Position numbers and translations under genes: made by a program. From Planotetraspora kaengkrachanensis (lineage in GTDB: Bacteria > Actinomycetota > Actinomycetes > Streptosporangiales > Streptosporangiaceae), in assembly GCF_016862895.1 (NCBI RefSeq), contig NZ_BONV01000024.1:1-64000 (forward strand): a DNA stretch of 64,000 bases, in the 5' to 3' direction. The notes under the pieces are model-generated. The model made no database searches. It was not told the DNA's origin and saw only the letters and a list, made by a program, of their open reading frames with translations. Shown here one piece after another: positions 15,991-24,364 of this stretch (the stretch's first letter is position 1; the number at the start of each line of letters is the position of its first letter).

Positions 15991-16686
15991 TCAGTCGCGG
16001 GTGCGATCTCCGTTGTCACTCTCACCGGCGACCACCAGCCCGGATTCGTAGGCCAGCACCACGGCCTGGACCCGGTCCCGCAGGTCCAGCTTGGTGAGCA
16101 TGCGGCTGACGTGCGTCTTGACCGTGTGCTCGGTGACCACGAGCGCGGCGGCGATCTCCGCGTTCGACAGGCCGCGCGCGACCAGCCTCAGTGTCTCCCG
16201 CTCACGGTCGGTCAGCGCGTCCAGCCTGGCCGCCAGCCGGGGCGCGACGTCGTGGGCGGGCCTTCGCACCAGGTCCTCGAGCAGTCGCCTGGTGGCCGCC
16301 GGGGCGAGCAGGGCCTCGCCCGAGGCGACGATGCGCACGGCGTGGGCCAGTTCGTCGCGCCGGATGTCCTTGAGCAGGAACCCGCTCGCTCCCGCCCGGA
16401 CCGCGTCGTAGACGTACTCGTCGAGGTCGAACATGGTCAGCACGAGCACCTTCGCGGCGGTGGCGGCGCAGATCTCCCTGGTCGCCTCGATGCCGTTCAC
16501 GCCCGGCATGCGCACGTCCATCAGGACCACGTCCGGCTGGAGCCGCCTGGCCTCGGCGATCGCCTCCGCGCCGTCGGCGGCCTCGCCGACCACCTCCATG
16601 TCCGGCTGCGCGCCCAGGATCAGCCCGAACCCCGCGCGAAAGAGGTCCTGGTCGTCGGCGATCATCACCCGCAACATGCGGGTCAT
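15991..16686 (-). CDS. NarL/LuxR-family response regulator
   Basis: 231 residues. The receiver domain (about 5-120) has the acidic pocket IADDQ, the phosphorylated Asp in VVLMDVRMPG and the switch Lys in FLLKDIRRDEL. The C-terminal LuxR helix-turn-helix (about 155-215) includes LTDRERETLRLVARGLSNAEI. It forms a two-component pair with the kinase upstream. The genes overlap by four bases (ATGA), so they are translationally coupled. Confidence 0.95.
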   Translation of the reverse strand: MTRMLRVMIADDQDLFRAGFGLILGAQPDMEVVGEAADGAEAIAEARRLQPDVVLMDVRMPGVNGIEATREICAATAAKVLVLTMFDLDEYVYDAVRAGASGFLLKDIRRDELAHAVRIVASGEALLAPAATRRLLEDLVRRPAHDVAPRLAARLDALTDRERETLRLVARGLSNAEIAAALVVTEHTVKTHVSRMLTKLDLRDRVQAVVLAYESGLVVAGESDNGDRTRD

Positions 16687-17783
16687 TCAAGCGGAAATTC
16701 AGCGTTCACCACGAACCCCCCGTTCCGTCCTGCCCCGGCCGTGAGCGTGCCGCCGCATGCCGCCGCCCGTTCCCGCATCCCGGCCAGCCCGTAGCCGCCG
16801 CCATCGCCCGGCCCCCGCCCGTCGTCGGCGACCTCCACCGTCAGGTTCTCCCCCCAGGTCAGAGAGAGGCGTACGGCACGCGTGCCGGCGTGTTTGCGCA
16901 CGTTGGTGAGCGCCTCCTGAACGATGCGGTAGACGGCCGCCTCGACGCTCTCCGCGACCGGACGCGAGGTGCCGACGGTCCTGCTCACCACATCGAGGCC
17001 GCTGCGCTCGCTCAGCGCGGGAAGGTTGGCCAGGCGGGGCTGGAGCAGTGCCTCGCCGGCACGGCCCCACGCCTGACCGCCGTCGGCCGGGTTCCGCAGT
17101 GCGGCGAGCACACCCCGAAGCTCGGTCAGCGCGCTTCTTCCCGTGTTCGCGATCGCATCGAAGACCGCCTCGGCCCTGCCCGGGTCGCTGCGCACCACCA
17201 CCGGCCCGGCCTCGGCCTGAACCACCATCAGCCCGACGGAATGGGTGACGATGTCATGCATGTCGCGCGCGATCCGGGTGCGTTCCTCGGCCGCCGCCGC
17301 GACGTGCTCCTGCTCCTGCCGCCGTGCCCGCTCGGCCAGTTCGGCCGCGCGCGAGCGGCTCGCCCTGGCACTGGTGCCCAGCGCGTAGGCGGCCACGAAG
17401 GCGGTACCCATCAGCCGGAAGGTCTCGTCGTCCTCTCCCGGCAGCACCAGCGAGACGCCCACAGCAGCCACGATCGCCGGAATCGCCGCGAATCTCTTCC
17501 ACATGGGGCTCAGATCGGCGATCGTGTAGACGGCCAGCAGCGGCCCGAAGGGCAGGAACGGTTTCTCCCACATCACCATCACGGACATCGCCGCGCCGAC
17601 CACCACCGCCACGACCATCGGCGCCCGCCTGCGCCACCACACCGGCACCGACGCCAGCAGCCCCAGCCCGATGATCCACCATGGTTTGGGATCGGGCAGG
17701 ACGAGCGGGCCGACCGTGGCGAGGACCACGCACACCGCGAGCGCCCCGTCTATCGCCCTGCCGACCCGGCCCGCTGCGATCAT
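16683..17783 (-). CDS. NarX-type sensor histidine kinase
   Basis: 366 residues with about five N-terminal membrane helices (1-140) and no large extracellular domain. The HisKA_3 dimerisation domain has the phospho-His in ARDMHDIVTHSVGLMVVQAE. The ATPase domain has VADDGRGPGDGGGYGLAGMRERA-type G boxes. This intramembrane-sensing layout is common in actinomycete kinases that respond to envelope stress or antibiotics; the signal here is unknown. The ATG at 17783 is preferred over GTG 17822, whose purine box is too close. Confidence 0.9.
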   Translation of the reverse strand: MIAAGRVGRAIDGALAVCVVLATVGPLVLPDPKPWWIIGLGLLASVPVWWRRRAPMVVAVVVGAAMSVMVMWEKPFLPFGPLLAVYTIADLSPMWKRFAAIPAIVAAVGVSLVLPGEDDETFRLMGTAFVAAYALGTSARASRSRAAELAERARRQEQEHVAAAAEERTRIARDMHDIVTHSVGLMVVQAEAGPVVVRSDPGRAEAVFDAIANTGRSALTELRGVLAALRNPADGGQAWGRAGEALLQPRLANLPALSERSGLDVVSRTVGTSRPVAESVEAAVYRIVQEALTNVRKHAGTRAVRLSLTWGENLTVEVADDGRGPGDGGGYGLAGMRERAAACGGTLTAGAGRNGGFVVNAEFPLE

Positions 17784-17886
17784 CCGTCCATTATCAGGAC
17801 GTGTCGCCCCCTCCGCCCTCACCCTCCAGAGTGAACGTCCCTGTCATTCCAGGGAGCGACCGTCCGCGGGACGACTCAGGCGTCGC

Positions 17887-18276
17887 TCAGCCGGCGGAGT
17901 CCTTGCGTGCCGACCGAGCGGCATGGACGGTGCCCAGATAGGCGTCGGTCCAGGCCGCGACGTTCTTGATGATGGCGTGCAACGCCCGCCCGGAATCCGT
18001 GAGCGCGTATTCGACCTGCGGCGGGATGGTGGGGTGGACCGTCCTCGTCACCAGGCCGTCCCCCTCCAGGGCGCGCAGGGTCGAGGTCAGCACGCGCTGG
18101 GTGATGGGGCTGACCAGCCGCCGCAACTCGTTGAACCGCCGAGGTCCGGCCGCAAGTTCGTCCATCACGACGGCCGACCATTTGTCCCCCACGCGGCCCA
18201 GGATGCTGCGGACGACGTCGCACGGGTCCAGTTCCTCCGCCGTCGGCGACGCCGCGCCTTTTCGCGCATCGGCCAT
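17887..18276 (-). CDS. HxlR-family winged-helix regulator
   Basis: 129 residues with the HxlR core: DPCDVVRSILGRVGDKWS, a Cys (DPC) where redox-sensing members carry theirs, RFNELRRLVSPITQRVLTSTLRALEGDGLVTR as recognition helix and wing, and VEYALTDSGRAL. The start is ATG 18276, with GAAGGGAA upstream. It is divergent from the cupin gene; the 306-base gap contains an inverted repeat that could be its operator. It probably controls the cupin gene in response to electrophiles or redox stress (inference). Confidence 0.9.
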   Translation of the reverse strand: MADARKGAASPTAEELDPCDVVRSILGRVGDKWSAVVMDELAAGPRRFNELRRLVSPITQRVLTSTLRALEGDGLVTRTVHPTIPPQVEYALTDSGRALHAIIKNVAAWTDAYLGTVHAARSARKDSAG

Positions 18277-18336
18277 GGGGTTCCCTTCGGGATACCAGGG
18301 CACTTTCAACTGCCTTCTTGCAGCTGAGTAGGCGTG

Positions 18337-18362
18337 CCGAGAACCTGATTCCTGGTTCTCGG
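18337..18362. promoter_or_regulatory. inverted repeat between HxlR regulator and cupin gene
   Basis: CCGAGAACC, eight bases, GGTTCTCGG: perfect nine-base arms in the intergenic region, about 60 bases from the HxlR start. Candidate operator for HxlR autoregulation (inference). Confidence 0.5.
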
Positions 18363-18582
18363 ACCGTATCAAAGGCGGCATCAAAGACGTCATAAAAAGT
18401 GGCATCACGGACATCGACGCGCGCAGCCGTCCGGACTCGTCTCCATGTCCGAGATCCGTGTCGGAGACCCGGGTCAGAGGTGCGCGCGATTTCCCCTAAG
18501 CCGACGTGTCACCACGGCATGCCGGAAGATCGCGGCCCGAGACGAACACGAAAAGTGACGTGAAGCATACGAGGAGTGCATG

Positions 18583-19104
18583 ATGAGTTTCCCCCTTCCG
18601 ACACCCGGCGACGACCCGAGATACACCAAGCGCGGAGCGCTCTACGTGCCCGCCGGTGAGGGCCCCGCCATCTGGGCGGCCGGCGACGTTTACACGATCA
18701 AGGCCACGGCCTCGCAGACCGGTGGACGCCTCGGCTTCATCGACGCGTCGGTGCCCCCGGGCGGAGGCCCCGAGGCGCATGTCCACAACGACCACGACGA
18801 GACGTTCTTCCTCATGTCCGGGGAACTCGAGTTCCTCGACGGCGGCGAGACGTTCACCGCGCGCGCGGGGGACTTCATCCATGTGCCCCGGGGGACCCGT
18901 CATCGGTTCAAGAACAACGGACTGCACACCGTGAAGATGATTTTCCTGTTCACCCCCGGCGGCCCCGATGAGGGATTCATCGATCTCTTCCCCAAGGCCG
19001 TGCCCGGCGAGCTGCCTGGGCCGCCGACCGCGGAGCAGATCGAGCGCATGATGACGATGGGGGCGCGGACCAACACCGACCTCCTCCCCGATCTTCCCCA
19101 GTGA
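18583..19104 (+). CDS. cupin-domain protein
   Basis: 173 residues with one conserved cupin barrel (about 40-130). Motif 1 is GGGPEAHVHNDHDETFFLMSG with the metal-binding His, His and Glu, and motif 2 is DFIHVPRGTRHRFKN. It probably binds a divalent metal and acts as a dioxygenase, isomerase or binding protein; the substrate is unknown. GAGGAG lies just upstream; two consecutive ATGs (18580, 18583) are possible and the second has better spacing. Confidence 0.85.
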   Translation: MSFPLPTPGDDPRYTKRGALYVPAGEGPAIWAAGDVYTIKATASQTGGRLGFIDASVPPGGGPEAHVHNDHDETFFLMSGELEFLDGGETFTARAGDFIHVPRGTRHRFKNNGLHTVKMIFLFTPGGPDEGFIDLFPKAVPGELPGPPTAEQIERMMTMGARTNTDLLPDLPQ

Positions 19105-19191
19105 TGCCGTAGGTGCCCGGCGCCGATGTGCCACGAGGCCGTGCCGGCGATTTCGCCGCCGGCGCGGCCTCGTGACACCGTCGGTCCGTCT

Positions 19192-19728
19192 CTACTCGTC
19201 CGCGTCCTCGTCGTCGGGCGGCGGGTCGGGCAGTCGCCAGCCCGCGATGAGCAGCGGCGTCGTGTAGTGGGTCGCGGCCAGTGTCAGGGCGGTCGGTCCG
19301 ATCAGCGCGAGCGGGATGGTGATCGACAGAGGCCCGTTCTGCCAGCTCACGAAGTTCGCCAGGATGAACAGCAGGGCGAGGACGGCGGTGGTCGCACCGT
19401 GCGCCGACGTGTAGGCCCGGTGCCGTTCGGTCCGCTGCCGCTCGTCGAGGTACTGCTCGGGGAGGTACATGGCGCCTCGCGTGGCCGCGTGCAGCCAGCT
19501 GGTCACCGGAAGCCCGACGACCAGGCTGATGCCGAACATCGACAGGTAGACGTTGCGCGCCAGGTCGCTGGGCGCGTACTGGGCGATCACCACGAGCCCG
19601 GCCCAGAGGATGACCAGCGCGGCCACGCCCGCCACCACCAGACGCCGCCGGGCGGCCCGCGTGGCCCAGAGCCGGTTGGCCGGGAGGTTCTCCAGGCGGT
19701 CCCGCCGCTTCTCCCACGTGCTGCTCAT
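19192..19728 (-). CDS. four-helix membrane protein of ABC exporter operon
   Basis: 178 residues with four predicted helices (for instance VAALVILWAGLVVIAQY and TTAVLALLFILANFV) and an acidic C-terminal tail (PPPDDEDADE). Family unrecognised. It is the last gene of a tight four-gene operon: ATPase, permease, HTH regulator, this protein. Its start overlaps the regulator's stop by four bases (ATGA). This position suggests a membrane partner or sensor linked to the exporter or the regulator. Confidence 0.75.
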   Translation of the reverse strand: MSSTWEKRRDRLENLPANRLWATRAARRRLVVAGVAALVILWAGLVVIAQYAPSDLARNVYLSMFGISLVVGLPVTSWLHAATRGAMYLPEQYLDERQRTERHRAYTSAHGATTAVLALLFILANFVSWQNGPLSITIPLALIGPTALTLAATHYTTPLLIAGWRLPDPPPDDEDADE

Positions 19729-19955
19729 GACGACCCCAGTCTGGCGAACGGGCGGAGGGAGAAGATGACCTCCACCGGGACCTCGAAGTATTCGGCGATC
19801 TTCAGGGCGAGGAACAGCGAGGGGCTGTACTCGCCCCGCTCCAGGTAGCCCACCGTCTGGTAGTGCACCCCCAGAGCCGTCGCCAGGTCCTTGCGGGAGA
19901 TGCCCCGCTCCGCCCTGAGCATCGGGATCCTGTTGTAGACGATCTCGTTGGACAC
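19725..19955 (-). CDS. small XRE/Cro-type HTH regulator
   Basis: 76 residues, essentially one helix-turn-helix: ERGISRKDLATALGVHYQTVGYLERGEYSPS, the compact form with a short C-terminal segment (EVIFSLRPF). The GTG start has TGAGGA upstream. It lies within the ABC exporter operon and is likely the operon's own regulator, possibly acting at the palindrome before the ATPase gene. Confidence 0.88.
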   Translation of the reverse strand: MSNEIVYNRIPMLRAERGISRKDLATALGVHYQTVGYLERGEYSPSLFLALKIAEYFEVPVEVIFSLRPFARLGSS

Positions 19956-19964
19956 CGTGAATCC

Positions 19965-20744
19965 TCACTTGCGTGTGACCCTGCGCAGCAGCCACGGTGC
20001 CAGCACCATACCGGCGACCGCCCAGGCCCCCATCACCATCGCGGCCGTTCCGAGCTCCCACGCCTTGTGCAGCTCACCGCCGGGGGAGTCGAAGAACGCC
20101 GCCCGCAGTCCGTGCCCCTGCCAGTAGAGCGGGAAGACCTGCGCGATCCACTGCACGGGCGCGGGCATCATCGTCATGGGAATCATCACCCCCGAAGCGA
20201 TCATCAGCAGCATGGTGGGCAGGCCGACGACCGCGGCGGCCGCCTTCGCCGTGGGCAACATCGCCCCGATCATCGCGCCGAGCGGGATGACCGAGAGGGC
20301 GCCAAGGCCCAGGACCCAGATCAGCGTCGCCCAGCCGTACAGGGTGGAGGGCAGCGCGACGCCGCCGATGGCGCCGCCGATCGCCAGCATCAGCGCCGAG
20401 TGCACGGCGATGTGGAGGATCAGCGACACCGCCCGGCCGGTGATGTAGACGGGCACACCGCGCGGGAGCAGGCGCAGCCGGAGCAGCGCGCCCTCCTCCC
20501 GGTCGGCCGCGATCAGCATGGGCAGCGTCATGATCCCGGCGGAGAACACCGTGAACGCGACGAATCCGACCGTCATGAACGCGGTCATGTCGACGCCCCC
20601 GCCGGCGGGGTTGCGGCCGATCCAGAGGATGAGCATCAGGTACATGACCAGGCCGGCGATGTTGGTGCCGAGTTCCTTGCGATCGCGCAGGATGGAGTTC
20701 TGCTCGATCAGGCCGCGCCTGATCCCGAGTGCCATCGTGTTCAC
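19965..20744 (-). CDS. ABC-2 type exporter permease
   Basis: 259 residues with six predicted membrane helices and the ABC-2 pattern: an N-terminal cytoplasmic start, TVGFVAFTVFSAGIMTLPML as helix 2, and the paired LLPRGVPVYI loop. The GTG at 20744 follows AAAGGAG by six bases and overlaps the ATPase stop (GTGA). A longer in-frame extension runs inside the ATPase gene and is a shadow. Substrate unknown; a drug or lipid is usual for the family. Confidence 0.9.
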   Translation of the reverse strand: MNTMALGIRRGLIEQNSILRDRKELGTNIAGLVMYLMLILWIGRNPAGGGVDMTAFMTVGFVAFTVFSAGIMTLPMLIAADREEGALLRLRLLPRGVPVYITGRAVSLILHIAVHSALMLAIGGAIGGVALPSTLYGWATLIWVLGLGALSVIPLGAMIGAMLPTAKAAAAVVGLPTMLLMIASGVMIPMTMMPAPVQWIAQVFPLYWQGHGLRAAFFDSPGGELHKAWELGTAAMVMGAWAVAGMVLAPWLLRRVTRK

Positions 20745-21565
20745 GCCGCGCTCCTTTCCACCAGGTTGAGGTAGCTCTCTTCGAGGGAGGGCCGCCGGAT
20801 CTCCAGCCCGGGGACCGGTCCGCCGTATCGCTGGTGCAGCCGCCAGGCCAGTTCGGACGGGTCGTCCGTCCGCTCGCTTCCGTCCCGCCACCGCACCAGG
20901 GAGGGCGCCTGTACGGTCGCCGCCACCTCCTGCGGGGTGCCGTGGACCGCGATGCCGCCGTCGAGGAGCACGGCGACGCGGTCGGCGAGTCGCTCGGCCT
21001 CGGCGAGGTCGTGCGTGGTGAGCAGGATCGTGATGTCCAGGCTCTCGATGAGCTCGTGGAACTCCCTGCGGGCCTCCGGGTCGAAACCGGTGGTCGGCTC
21101 GTCGAGGAAGAGCAGTTCGGGCCGGCCGACGATGCCCAGCGCGACATCGAGCCGTCTGCGCTGTCCGCCGGACAGCTCCCGGACCCTGGAGGTCGCGTGG
21201 CCGTCGAGCCCCAGCGTCCGCAGCAGCTCGTCGGTGTCCCACGGATCGGGGTAGTGGGCGGCGACATGGTCGAGCAGGGTCCGCACCTGCCACCGCGGGT
21301 GGTCGTGCCAGTTCTGCAGCACCGTGCCGAGTCTCGCCCGCCAGGCGTCGGCGCCGCGGGCCGGGTCCTCGCCGAGCACCTCGACGTCGCCGGCGGCCCT
21401 GATCCGCAGTCCCTGAAGGATCTCGATCGTGGTCGTCTTGCCGGCGCCGTTCGGGCCCAGCAGGGCGACGGTCTCGCCGCGTCGCAGGTCCAGGTCCAGC
21501 CCGCGCAGGACCTGTCGTTCGCCGTACGACATCCGCAACCCGCGGGCGCTGATCACAGTATCCAT
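20741..21565 (-). CDS. ABC exporter ATP-binding protein
   Basis: 274 residues. Walker A is GPNGAGKTTT, the signature is LSGGQRRRLD, Walker B is LLFLDEPTTGFD and the H-loop is LLTTHDLAEA. The C-terminal extension is of the DrrA type found with ABC-2 permeases. The ATG at 21565 is preferred because family similarity begins immediately after it (MDTVISARGLRMSYG). First gene of the operon, with a palindrome in its promoter region. Confidence 0.93.
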   Translation of the reverse strand: MDTVISARGLRMSYGERQVLRGLDLDLRRGETVALLGPNGAGKTTTIEILQGLRIRAAGDVEVLGEDPARGADAWRARLGTVLQNWHDHPRWQVRTLLDHVAAHYPDPWDTDELLRTLGLDGHATSRVRELSGGQRRRLDVALGIVGRPELLFLDEPTTGFDPEARREFHELIESLDITILLTTHDLAEAERLADRVAVLLDGGIAVHGTPQEVAATVQAPSLVRWRDGSERTDDPSELAWRLHQRYGGPVPGLEIRRPSLEESYLNLVERSAA

Positions 21566-21573
21566 GCGAGGGA

Positions 21574-21593
21574 ATGTAGTACTTCTGCTACAT
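21574..21593. promoter_or_regulatory. palindrome upstream of the ABC exporter operon
   Basis: ATGTAGTACTTCTGCTACAT has arms ATGTAG/CTACAT separated by eight bases, located 9-28 bases before the ATPase start and next to an AT-richer stretch. Candidate operator for the operon's HTH protein (inference). Confidence 0.5.
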
Positions 21594-21665
21594 CTTCGAC
21601 AATACCTAGGACGGAAGTGAGTAGTTTTCGGGCATGCGGCAGCCACGGTCGTCAGTGGACGATCG

Positions 21666-23192
21666 TCAGTTGGCCGCCTGGTTCTTGCAGATGTTCTGCG
21701 TGGCCGTACGGGCCGAGGGGGTCGCCGCCGGCTTGGGGGTCGTCCCGCCGCCGGCCTGGACCTTCACCCGCTTGACCGTGTTGTTCTTCTGGCCGAGGAC
21801 GACCTCGATGCTCTTGACGTCGTCCCTCTCCCGCAGCTCTGCTCCGGGGAACGCGGCGGCCACGGTCCGGGCGGAGTCCTCCCGGCCGGCCGGATAGCGG
21901 ATCACGGTGTTGGTGAAGTCCCGCTCGGGCACGTCGCCGGGGCTCGACGGGACCATGAAGCCGGCCGCCAGCAGGCTCGACCTGGTTTTGGCGCCCAGCC
22001 CGGTGATCAGGGTGCCGTTGAGGACGCGGACCGCGATGCGCCCCGGGGGAATGGTCAGTGCGGTCGGCGAAGCGGACGGCGTCGCGCCCGCGGACGCGCC
22101 CGCAGGTGAGGAGGCCGAGGCGGACGGCGCGGGGGAGCGGCGCTTGACCGGCCCGGCCTGCAGTTCGTCCGCGGCGATCCGGCGGAACAGTTCCCGGGCC
22201 GCGGGCTTGTCCCACAACACGGCGGACTCGCCCGTCGGCGCCTTGTAGTTCACGTCGGACAGCGGCACGGTCGCGAACGAGACGTCGTCGGTGGAGACGT
22301 CCTTGAGCTGGTTGGCCAGCCCGAGCAGGTCCTCCGACAGCGCCTTGTCCACGGTCAGCGTCTTGAGCGTCGAGTTGACGAGCCCGGCCAGCTTGATCGG
22401 GTCGGTGAGCGTGTCGCCGCTGAGCGCCTTGCCGAGAAGCGCCGAGATGACCTGCTGCTGCCTGTCGATGCGGTCGAGGTCGGCCCGGGCGGTGGCTCGC
22501 GTCCGCGCGTACGCGAGCGCGTCCACCCCGTTGAGGTTGTAGGTGCCCGCCTGCAGCGACAGCCGGGTCTTCGGGTCGTCGATGGCGATGGGCGTGCAGA
22601 CGGTGACGCCGCCGAGCGATTCGACGACGTCGATGAAGCCGAGCACGTTGACCTCGACGTAGTGGTTGATGCGCAGCCCGGTGGCCTGCTCGACCGTCTT
22701 CACCGCCAGCTTGGCCCCGCCGAACTGGTACGCCGAGTTGATCTTGTGGGTGCCCTGGCCGGGGATCTCGGTCCAGGTGTCCCTCGGCAGGCTGACGACG
22801 GTGACCTTCTTGTGGTCCTCGGAAAGGTGGACGACCATCATCGTGTCGCTGCGCTCGCCGGACTCACGCCCGAGATGGAGCTGGACCTGCTGGCGGCGGC
22901 TGAGGTCGTCGCGCTTGTCGACGCCGACGAGGAGGATGTTCATCGCACCCGTGGCGGGGGCGTCGGTCGTGCCGGCGTCGACGGACTGGATGCGGCTCGC
23001 CGCGTAGTTCGGCACCAGCCACATCACGCCGGACCCGAGCAGGACGACGCTGGACAATGAGCCCGAGATGAGAAGAGAGCGGAGGTTCGTCCGGCTTCGA
23101 CGGGCGCGACGGGCCGCGATCCTGATCCCGCCGTAGGCGTCCCCCCCTACGTGGACGCCGGAGTCGCCGATCTCATCGTCGTCGCCAGGCAT
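21666..23192 (-). CDS. LytR-CpsA-Psr family protein with LytR_C domain
   Basis: Predicted wall-polymer ligase, 508 residues: short cytoplasmic N terminus, one membrane helix (about 43-65), the LCP catalytic domain (about 80-310) and a LytR_C domain (about 375-475) after a Ser/Pro/Ala linker. LCP hallmarks are NILLVGVDKR, the Arg-containing ERSDTMMVVHL, SLPRDTWTEIPGQGTHKINSAY and YARTRATARADLDRIDRQQ. Family members transfer undecaprenyl-linked glycopolymers to peptidoglycan outside the membrane. It is divergent from a glycosyltransferase. The C-terminal NIC motif recurs in the second LCP protein at 36121. Confidence 0.93.
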   Translation of the reverse strand: MPGDDDEIGDSGVHVGGDAYGGIRIAARRARRSRTNLRSLLISGSLSSVVLLGSGVMWLVPNYAASRIQSVDAGTTDAPATGAMNILLVGVDKRDDLSRRQQVQLHLGRESGERSDTMMVVHLSEDHKKVTVVSLPRDTWTEIPGQGTHKINSAYQFGGAKLAVKTVEQATGLRINHYVEVNVLGFIDVVESLGGVTVCTPIAIDDPKTRLSLQAGTYNLNGVDALAYARTRATARADLDRIDRQQQVISALLGKALSGDTLTDPIKLAGLVNSTLKTLTVDKALSEDLLGLANQLKDVSTDDVSFATVPLSDVNYKAPTGESAVLWDKPAARELFRRIAADELQAGPVKRRSPAPSASASSPAGASAGATPSASPTALTIPPGRIAVRVLNGTLITGLGAKTRSSLLAAGFMVPSSPGDVPERDFTNTVIRYPAGREDSARTVAAAFPGAELRERDDVKSIEVVLGQKNNTVKRVKVQAGGGTTPKPAATPSARTATQNICKNQAAN

Positions 23193-23239
23193 TCGCGGTC
23201 ACCCTTTCGGTTGCCGTCTCCACCCCTCCGTACAGTAGC

Positions 23240-24310
23240 GTGAGCGCAGCCATGAAGCCCTTTCCCGACTCGCGCCAAACCGGCCAGGCCCCCCCGCGCG
23301 ACTGGCCCCCCATATCGGTGATCATGCCGGTGCTCAACGAGGAACGGCACCTGCGCGATGCCGTCTTGCAGGTCCTCGACCAGAAGTACGACGGCCCCAT
23401 CGAAGTCGTCATCAGCGTCGGCCCGTCCCGCGACCGCACGCAGGAGGTGGCCGACGCGATCGCCGCCGAGGACCCCCGCGTCGTCGTCGTGGCCAACCCG
23501 ACCGGCCGCACCCCCAACGGCTTGAACGTGGCGATCGCCGCGTCGAGCAATCCGATCATCGCCAGGGTCGACGGGCACGCGATGCTCCCGTCCGACTATC
23601 TGCGCGAAGCCGTGGAGACCCTGGAGGAGACCGGCGCCGACAACGTCGGCGGCATCATGGCCGCCGAGGGGATCAGCCCGTTCGAGCAGGCCGTGGCGTG
23701 CGCGATGACGTCCAGGATCGGCGTCGGCAACGCGCGGTTCCACACCGGTGGTGAGCAGGGCCCGGCGGACACCGTCTATCTCGGCGTCTTCCGGCGTGCG
23801 GCGCTCGACCGCGTCGGCGGCTACGACGAGCACTTCCAGCGGGCCCAGGACTGGGAGATGAACCACCGCATCCGGGAGACCGGCGGCCTGGTGTGGTTCC
23901 AGCCCCGCATGCGGGTCTCCTACCGGCCCCGTCCGAACGTCAAGGCGCTGGCCAAGCAGTACTTCCACTACGGCCGATGGCGGCGGGTCGTCTCGCGCAC
24001 CCACAAGGGCACGATCAACCTGCGCTACCTCGCCCCGCCCGCCGCGGTGCTCGGCGTCGTCCTCGGGCTGGTCGTCTCCCCGTTCTTCTGGCCCGGACTG
24101 CTGATCCCCGCCGCCTACATCGTGGCGATCCTCGCCGGATCGGTGCTCACCGGACGGAGCCTGCCTCCGGCCGCTCTCCTGCGGCTGCCCCTCGTCTACG
24201 CCACCATGCACCTGTCCTGGGGCAGCGGGTTCCTGACCAGCCCGTCCCGGCTCAGCAAGGTCCGGCCCGAGGCCGAGCGGGCGCGCCTGCAGGACCTGTT
24301 CGAGGACTGA
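23240..24310 (+). CDS. family 2 glycosyltransferase with C-terminal membrane helices
   Basis: 356 residues. A GT-A domain (about 25-250) begins ISVIMPVLNEERHLRDAV. ARVDGHA holds the nucleotide-sugar-binding DxD equivalent, and RAQDWEMNHRIRETGG is the acceptor/QxxRW-like region. Two helices near 265-310 probably tether it to the inner face of the membrane. Similar to ExoA/succinoglycan-type transferases. The GTG at 23240 or ATG 23252 starts it. Its place between an LCP ligase and a cytidylyltransferase points to wall-polymer assembly. Confidence 0.88.
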   Translation: MSAAMKPFPDSRQTGQAPPRDWPPISVIMPVLNEERHLRDAVLQVLDQKYDGPIEVVISVGPSRDRTQEVADAIAAEDPRVVVVANPTGRTPNGLNVAIAASSNPIIARVDGHAMLPSDYLREAVETLEETGADNVGGIMAAEGISPFEQAVACAMTSRIGVGNARFHTGGEQGPADTVYLGVFRRAALDRVGGYDEHFQRAQDWEMNHRIRETGGLVWFQPRMRVSYRPRPNVKALAKQYFHYGRWRRVVSRTHKGTINLRYLAPPAAVLGVVLGLVVSPFFWPGLLIPAAYIVAILAGSVLTGRSLPPAALLRLPLVYATMHLSWGSGFLTSPSRLSKVRPEAERARLQDLFED

Positions 24311-24364
24311 CCCCCCACGGCGTCCTCGCCGTCCGGCAGGCAGGCGAGGACGCAGGGAAGCCGA

